Shown: positions 61,084 through 64,000 of the stretch, one piece after another
Layout: the number at the start of each line of letters is the position of its first letter
Numbering within the stretch: position 1 is the first letter of the stretch
Assembly (NCBI RefSeq): GCF_002234575.2
Contig: NZ_CP022464.2
Span: forward strand, 4,216,001 to 4,280,000
DNA from: Enterocloster bolteae
GTDB taxonomy: Bacteria > Bacillota > Clostridia > Lachnospirales > Lachnospiraceae
Reading direction: 5' to 3'
DNA length: 64,000 nt
Translations under genes and position numbers: made by a program
The notes under the pieces: generated by a model
Seen by the model: only the letters and a program-made list of their open reading frames with translations
Told to the model about the DNA's origin: nothing
The model's database searches: none

Positions 61084-61127
61084 CAAAAAAAACGTGCTGT
61101 TATTTTACGAACTAACAGCACTTTTTT
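61084..61127. terminator. Terminator with T-runs on both strands, after the AraC gene
   Basis: GTGCTGTTA (61094-61102) pairs with TAACAGCAC (61113-61121); six T follow on the plus strand and eight T on the minus strand. It lies eight bases after the AraC stop. Confidence 0.8.
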
Positions 61128-61134
61128 GCGATCT

Positions 61135-62067
61135 TCATTCCCCCGCCAATGACTTCCCCGCCAATGACTTGCGGTTCCTCTGTTTTTGATTGGCCTGCTT
61201 CTGATTCATCTGCTTCTGATTCATCTGCTTCTGATTCACCTGTTTCTGGTTCATCTGCTTACGGTACTGGCTGGGCAGACAGCCGTACCGCTTTTTAAAG
61301 GCTTTGGCAAATGCCCTTGCATCGGCAAACCCATGGTCCAGAGCAATGTCCCCCACATAACGGTCCGAATTCAGCAATTCCCGCATGGCATATTTAACCC
61401 TCAAATCCATCAGGTATGTGCGGTATCCTGTCTGAGCATATTCCCTGAACATATGGGAGAGATAGGAGGGTGTAAAGCCAAACCTGGACGCAACCATTTC
61501 CAGGCTCAGCTCCTTATCATAGTTCTCCTTCATATATTGCGTAACCTGGGACAGCTTATCCAAATGCCGTTTTTGCTGCACCCGGACCTTATCAATCTGC
61601 TCAATTCTGAATTCTGTCACAATCAGATAGAGGAACTCCATAAACTGGCTCTTTACCTTCAGGCGATAGCCGAATTCCCCTTTCTCATACGTCCGGTACA
61701 TGGCAGTGACCAGGGCTACCAGCCTGGCCTTTTGGCTCTCATCCTTATCCGCAAAGGTGATGCGGGACTCATCGCTCATATATCCCTCAAAGGATTTCAT
61801 TGGGATCTGCAGGACAATGGTAATATTGGGGTCAGGGCATTCAATGGAATGGATTTCATTGGGATTCACTATGACAAAATCATTGGGCTTCAATGTGTAT
61901 TGCCTGGAATTAATGAAAAAATCCAGTGTTCCCTCCAGCACAAGGAACAGCTCCACTGACTGGTGCCAATGCTTGCTTACCCGGTAATTCCCATCCCTCC
62001 CCTCGAATATAAACATCCGAAAAGGAAGATCATCATTGGGAATCACTGTCTCGTATCTGAAATCCAT
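61135..62067 (-). CDS. AraC family transcriptional regulator with repetitive C-terminal tail
   Basis: 310 aa from the ATG at 62067, with GGAGG six bases upstream. N-terminal cupin (KHWHQSVELFLVLEGTLDFF, VIVNPNEIHSIECP), C-terminal helix-turn-helix pair (LEMVASRFGFTPSYLSHMF and IALDHGFADARAFAKAFKKR YGCLPSQYRK boundary). After the normal end at SQYRK come six NQKQ-type pentapeptides and two SLAGK/E pentapeptides, an unusual basic tail. Upstream of the DUF4867/isomerase/xylB operon on the same strand and probably its regulator. Confidence 0.88.
   Translation of the reverse strand: MDFRYETVIPNDDLPFRMFIFEGRDGNYRVSKHWHQSVELFLVLEGTLDFFINSRQYTLKPNDFVIVNPNEIHSIECPDPNITIVLQIPMKSFEGYMSDESRITFADKDESQKARLVALVTAMYRTYEKGEFGYRLKVKSQFMEFLYLIVTEFRIEQIDKVRVQQKRHLDKLSQVTQYMKENYDKELSLEMVASRFGFTPSYLSHMFREYAQTGYRTYLMDLRVKYAMRELLNSDRYVGDIALDHGFADARAFAKAFKKRYGCLPSQYRKQMNQKQVNQKQMNQKQMNQKQANQKQRNRKSLAGKSLAGE
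61141..61260 (-). repeat. 15-bp tandem repeats coding the tail of the AraC regulator
   Basis: Six 15-bp units at 61171-61260 (consensus AARCAGATGAATCAG, encoding KQ-(M/V/A/R)-N-(Q/R)) followed by a different 15-bp unit twice at 61141-61170 (AAGTCATTGGCGGGG, encoding KSLAG). All in frame to the stop. Confidence 0.85.
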
Positions 62068-62183
62068 CCTGCACCTCCATTTCCTGCCTGTCATTTACGA
62101 TTTACAATAATCTCGGCAAACCATATTTAGAAAACCGTCATCCTGTATTCCTGCAAGGCCCCTTTTGCCATATCTGTTATGAC

Positions 62184-63434
62184 TCACACAGGCCTGTTCA
62201 GCTTAAAAATCACCATGGTGACTGTCCCTTCCTGTGCCCTTGTATTGCTGTTAAAATACAAGAACAGCGTAGTGGACTGGGGCACTTCCACAATGAGAGA
62301 ACTGGCTCCAAATGCGCTGCTTCTGGCATTTGCCGTCCAAAAGTATATGCCATATTCAATGTGGGAACTTCCATTGTATACAGGTGTTATCTGCATATAA
62401 CCGGCATCCGCCAGCATGGATGATACCTGATAGGATATGCAGTAATACCCTGGAGCAAGCGTAATGCGGGTGGAATCTGTCAGGACAATGTTTCCCGTGG
62501 TATCCGCGACCCCCACTCCCACTGGTATCCGCTGGGCATTATTCCACACGCCGGCAAACGTGATAAAGGATGCAAACACATCCCCTGCTGCAGGCCCGGT
62601 GGCTCCTGTCGTGCCTGTGGCGCCGGCTGGACCGGTGGCTCCTGTTGTGCCAGGGACTCCGGCTGGACCGGTGGCTCCTGTCGTGCCTGTGGCTCCGGCT
62701 GGACCGGTCGCTCCTGTCGTGCCAGGGACTCCGGCTGGACCGGTCGCTCCTGTCGTGCCTGTGGCTCCGGTTGGCCCGGTCGCTCCGGTAGCGCCCGTGG
62801 CTCCGGCTGGGCCCGTGGCTCCGGCAGAGCCTGGGATTCCGGTCGGTCCGGTTGGTCCCGGATTTCCGGCCGGTCCGGTGGCTCCGGTCGGCCCCGTCTC
62901 CCCACGAGGACCGGTTGTCCCCACCGGACCCGGGACTCCTGCTGCCCCTGGTATTCCCCGGGGACCAACAGTACCCGGATTTCCCTGGGGTCCCTGAGGT
63001 CCCTGGGGACCGGTAGGCCCTATGACTCCCTGAATCCCCTGGGGGCCCTGGATTCCCATTGGCCCACGTGGACCTGTGGGGCCGGTGACTCCTGCCGGGC
63101 CTATTTCCCCTCTGGGACCTTCCGGTCCCATGGCTCCGCGTGGTCCGGTATCTCCCTTGGGGCCCTCAGCGCCGGTATTTCCCTGGAGGCCCGGAGCTCC
63201 CTGAGGGCCGGCCGGGCCCTGCGCTCCCGTCACGCCTCTCTCCCCCGGTACACCCTGGGGCCCCTGGGGACCGGTGTCCCCCCTCATTCCCGCAGCTCCT
63301 ATGGGACCGCGGGGCCCAGCGGGGCCTGTATCTCCCTTGGGGCCTACCGGCCCCGCGGGACCCGGACAGCAGCAGCACTCCTTATACCAGCACCCTGCTC
63401 TCTCCCTGAAATCCTCCTCATTGCCATTCCACAT
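62184..63434 (-). CDS. Collagen-like Gly-X-Y repeat protein with BclA-type C-terminal domain
   Basis: 416 aa from the ATG at 63434 (AAGGGGA upstream). A short N-terminal part with a Cys-rich cluster ([11 protein letters not shown]), then about 255 residues of uninterrupted Gly-X-Y triplets, first of [13 protein letters not shown] type and later Thr-rich [10 protein letters not shown] type, and a C-terminal globular domain of about 135 residues ([20 protein letters not shown] to [13 protein letters not shown]) like the trimerising C1q/TNF-like head of exosporium proteins. No signal peptide, so likely a spore-surface or self-assembled surface protein. Confidence 0.87.
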   Translation of the reverse strand: MWNGNEEDFRERAGCWYKECCCCPGPAGPVGPKGDTGPAGPRGPIGAAGMRGDTGPQGPQGVPGERGVTGAQGPAGPQGAPGLQGNTGAEGPKGDTGPRGAMGPEGPRGEIGPAGVTGPTGPRGPMGIQGPQGIQGVIGPTGPQGPQGPQGNPGTVGPRGIPGAAGVPGPVGTTGPRGETGPTGATGPAGNPGPTGPTGIPGSAGATGPAGATGATGATGPTGATGTTGATGPAGVPGTTGATGPAGATGTTGATGPAGVPGTTGATGPAGATGTTGATGPAAGDVFASFITFAGVWNNAQRIPVGVGVADTTGNIVLTDSTRITLAPGYYCISYQVSSMLADAGYMQITPVYNGSSHIEYGIYFWTANARSSAFGASSLIVEVPQSTTLFLYFNSNTRAQEGTVTMVIFKLNRPV

Positions 63435-63571
63435 GTTAGTTCCCCTTTCTGCACATATTTTGTAATAATACATTACTATCAATATATGCATCAGACCTGC
63501 ACTGTTTCCGGGGTCTGTAAATCAGGGGACTTCGTATAGTCTGAAAAAACTTTATGCCCGGTGTTTTCTGC

Positions 63572-64000
63572 TCAGCAGTTACCGGTCCACACATACCTTA
63601 AATACTCCCTGGCAGTCTGGACCAGGGCATATACCCTGGCCGCATCTGTTGCGGGTCTGTCATCCATTTTCCAGCGCGGAAAAAACCTGGTTACATGGAG
63701 AGGAATCTCCGGGCTCAGGGATGATATCCAGCCCGCCATCTCCCTCATCTCCTCATCCGAGTCATTTTCCCCTGGAACGATAAGCGCGGTCAGCTCCACA
63801 TGGCATCGGCGGCTGGCACATGTGATAAAATGCTTTACAGTTTCAAGGTCACCGCCCAGCTTCCTGTAATAATTCTCTGTAAATCCTTTTAAATCAATGT
63901 TCATGGCATCGGCCACAGGCAGGATTTCATCCAGTACCTGATCGGATACGCTTCCGTTGGTGACAATTACATTTTTCATCCCTGCTTTTCTCGCAAGACG
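63572..64000 (-). CDS. amrS: AmmeMemoRadiSam system radical SAM enzyme (partial, 5' end outside window)
   Basis: C-terminal 142 codons of a radical SAM enzyme related to pyruvate formate-lyase activases; the frame is open to the window edge. Seen: KNVIVTNGSVSD, NIDLKGFTENYYRKLGG, CHVELTALIVPGENDSDEEM, PLHVTRFFPRWKMDDRPAT and the end YLRYVWTGN, which match AmrS closely. The Cys-x3-Cys-x2-Cys cluster motif lies outside the window. AmrS is usually encoded with Memo and AMMECR1 proteins; these would be to the right. Confidence 0.88.
   Translation of the reverse strand, partial: RLARKAGMKNVIVTNGSVSDQVLDEILPVADAMNIDLKGFTENYYRKLGGDLETVKHFITCASRRCHVELTALIVPGENDSDEEMREMAGWISSLSPEIPLHVTRFFPRWKMDDRPATDAARVYALVQTAREYLRYVWTGNC

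Noticed and set aside
61171..61260. Short regular repeats considered as a CRISPR array
   Set aside because: Units are contiguous 15-bp codon repeats with no spacers; the same holds for the 18-bp array at 28624 and the 60-bp array at 29684.
62464..62997. Plus-strand frame with Val-Ala-Pro repeats
   Set aside because: It is the reverse of the Gly-X-Y codons of the collagen-like gene; repeats without stops arise automatically from the repetitive DNA.

Overview
The window looks like a chromosomal stretch of a gut clostridium, most likely Lachnospiraceae (Enterocloster/Clostridium clostridioforme-like). This rests on gene content: YesM/YesN-type and CUT1/CUT2 sugar transport modules, a C_GCAxxG_C_C protein, DUF4867, a collagen-like surface or spore protein and an anaerobic purine-degradation cluster. 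Strong GGAGG Shine-Dalgarno sites and U-tailed terminators fit too. No rRNA, tRNA, CRISPR array, integrase or insertion sequence was seen.

1-15.3 kb: one long minus-strand operon for anaerobic purine/urate use. In transcription order it holds a dihydropyrimidinase/hydantoinase, an NCS2 purine permease, two amidohydrolases, a three-subunit molybdenum hydroxylase (Mo, FAD, 2Fe-2S), diaminopropionate ammonia-lyase (YgeX/DpaL), a PreA-like flavoprotein, the YgeY hydrolase, a DUF6506 protein, an M19 dipeptidase and the start of a second 2Fe-2S subunit cut by the left edge. The permease imports the base, the Mo enzyme and amidohydrolases act on and open the rings, and DpaL yields pyruvate and ammonia. 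The operon has a clear promoter at 15258-15285 and a leader with a terminator plus an overlapping alternative hairpin.

15.4-25.9 kb: a visibly AT-richer minus-strand block with a YesN/YesM two-component pair, a CUT2 sugar ABC transporter (binding protein, ATPase, two permeases), a class II aldolase and a rhamnulokinase-type kinase. The histidine kinase is split by an in-frame TAA exactly at its phosphoacceptor motif.

25.9-40 kb: two unrecognised membrane proteins; a PfkB kinase whose stop codon lies in an 18-bp tandem array; a secreted protein with 20-residue cell-wall-binding repeats; then an unusual minus-strand operon (two-domain lipoprotein binding protein, two CUT1 permeases, an HlyD-like adaptor, a MacB-like membrane protein, no ATPase). 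That operon is divergent from an OmpR/histidine-kinase pair, across a large near-perfect palindrome with a -10 box just outside each end. A HAD phosphatase follows.

40-49 kb: a raffinose/sucrose-type regulon: GH13 amylosucrase-like enzyme, GH36 alpha-galactosidase, CUT1 permeases and binding protein, divergent from an AraC regulator with a perfect 14-bp inverted repeat between them. No transport ATPase is encoded, so a shared one must be elsewhere.

49-57 kb: a PAS-GAF-GGDEF-EAL protein, a RelA/SpoT-domain protein, an aromatic-acid-exporter-type membrane protein, a CoA-disulfide reductase with rhodanese domain, a C_GCAxxG_C_C protein and, downstream, the C-terminal remnant of a second such protein.

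57-64 kb: a pentose/deoxyhexose operon (DUF4867 cupin-like protein, FucI-fold isomerase, xylulokinase), an AraC regulator with an expanded NQKQ-repeat tail, a collagen-like protein and the partial gene of an AmmeMemoRadiSam radical SAM enzyme.
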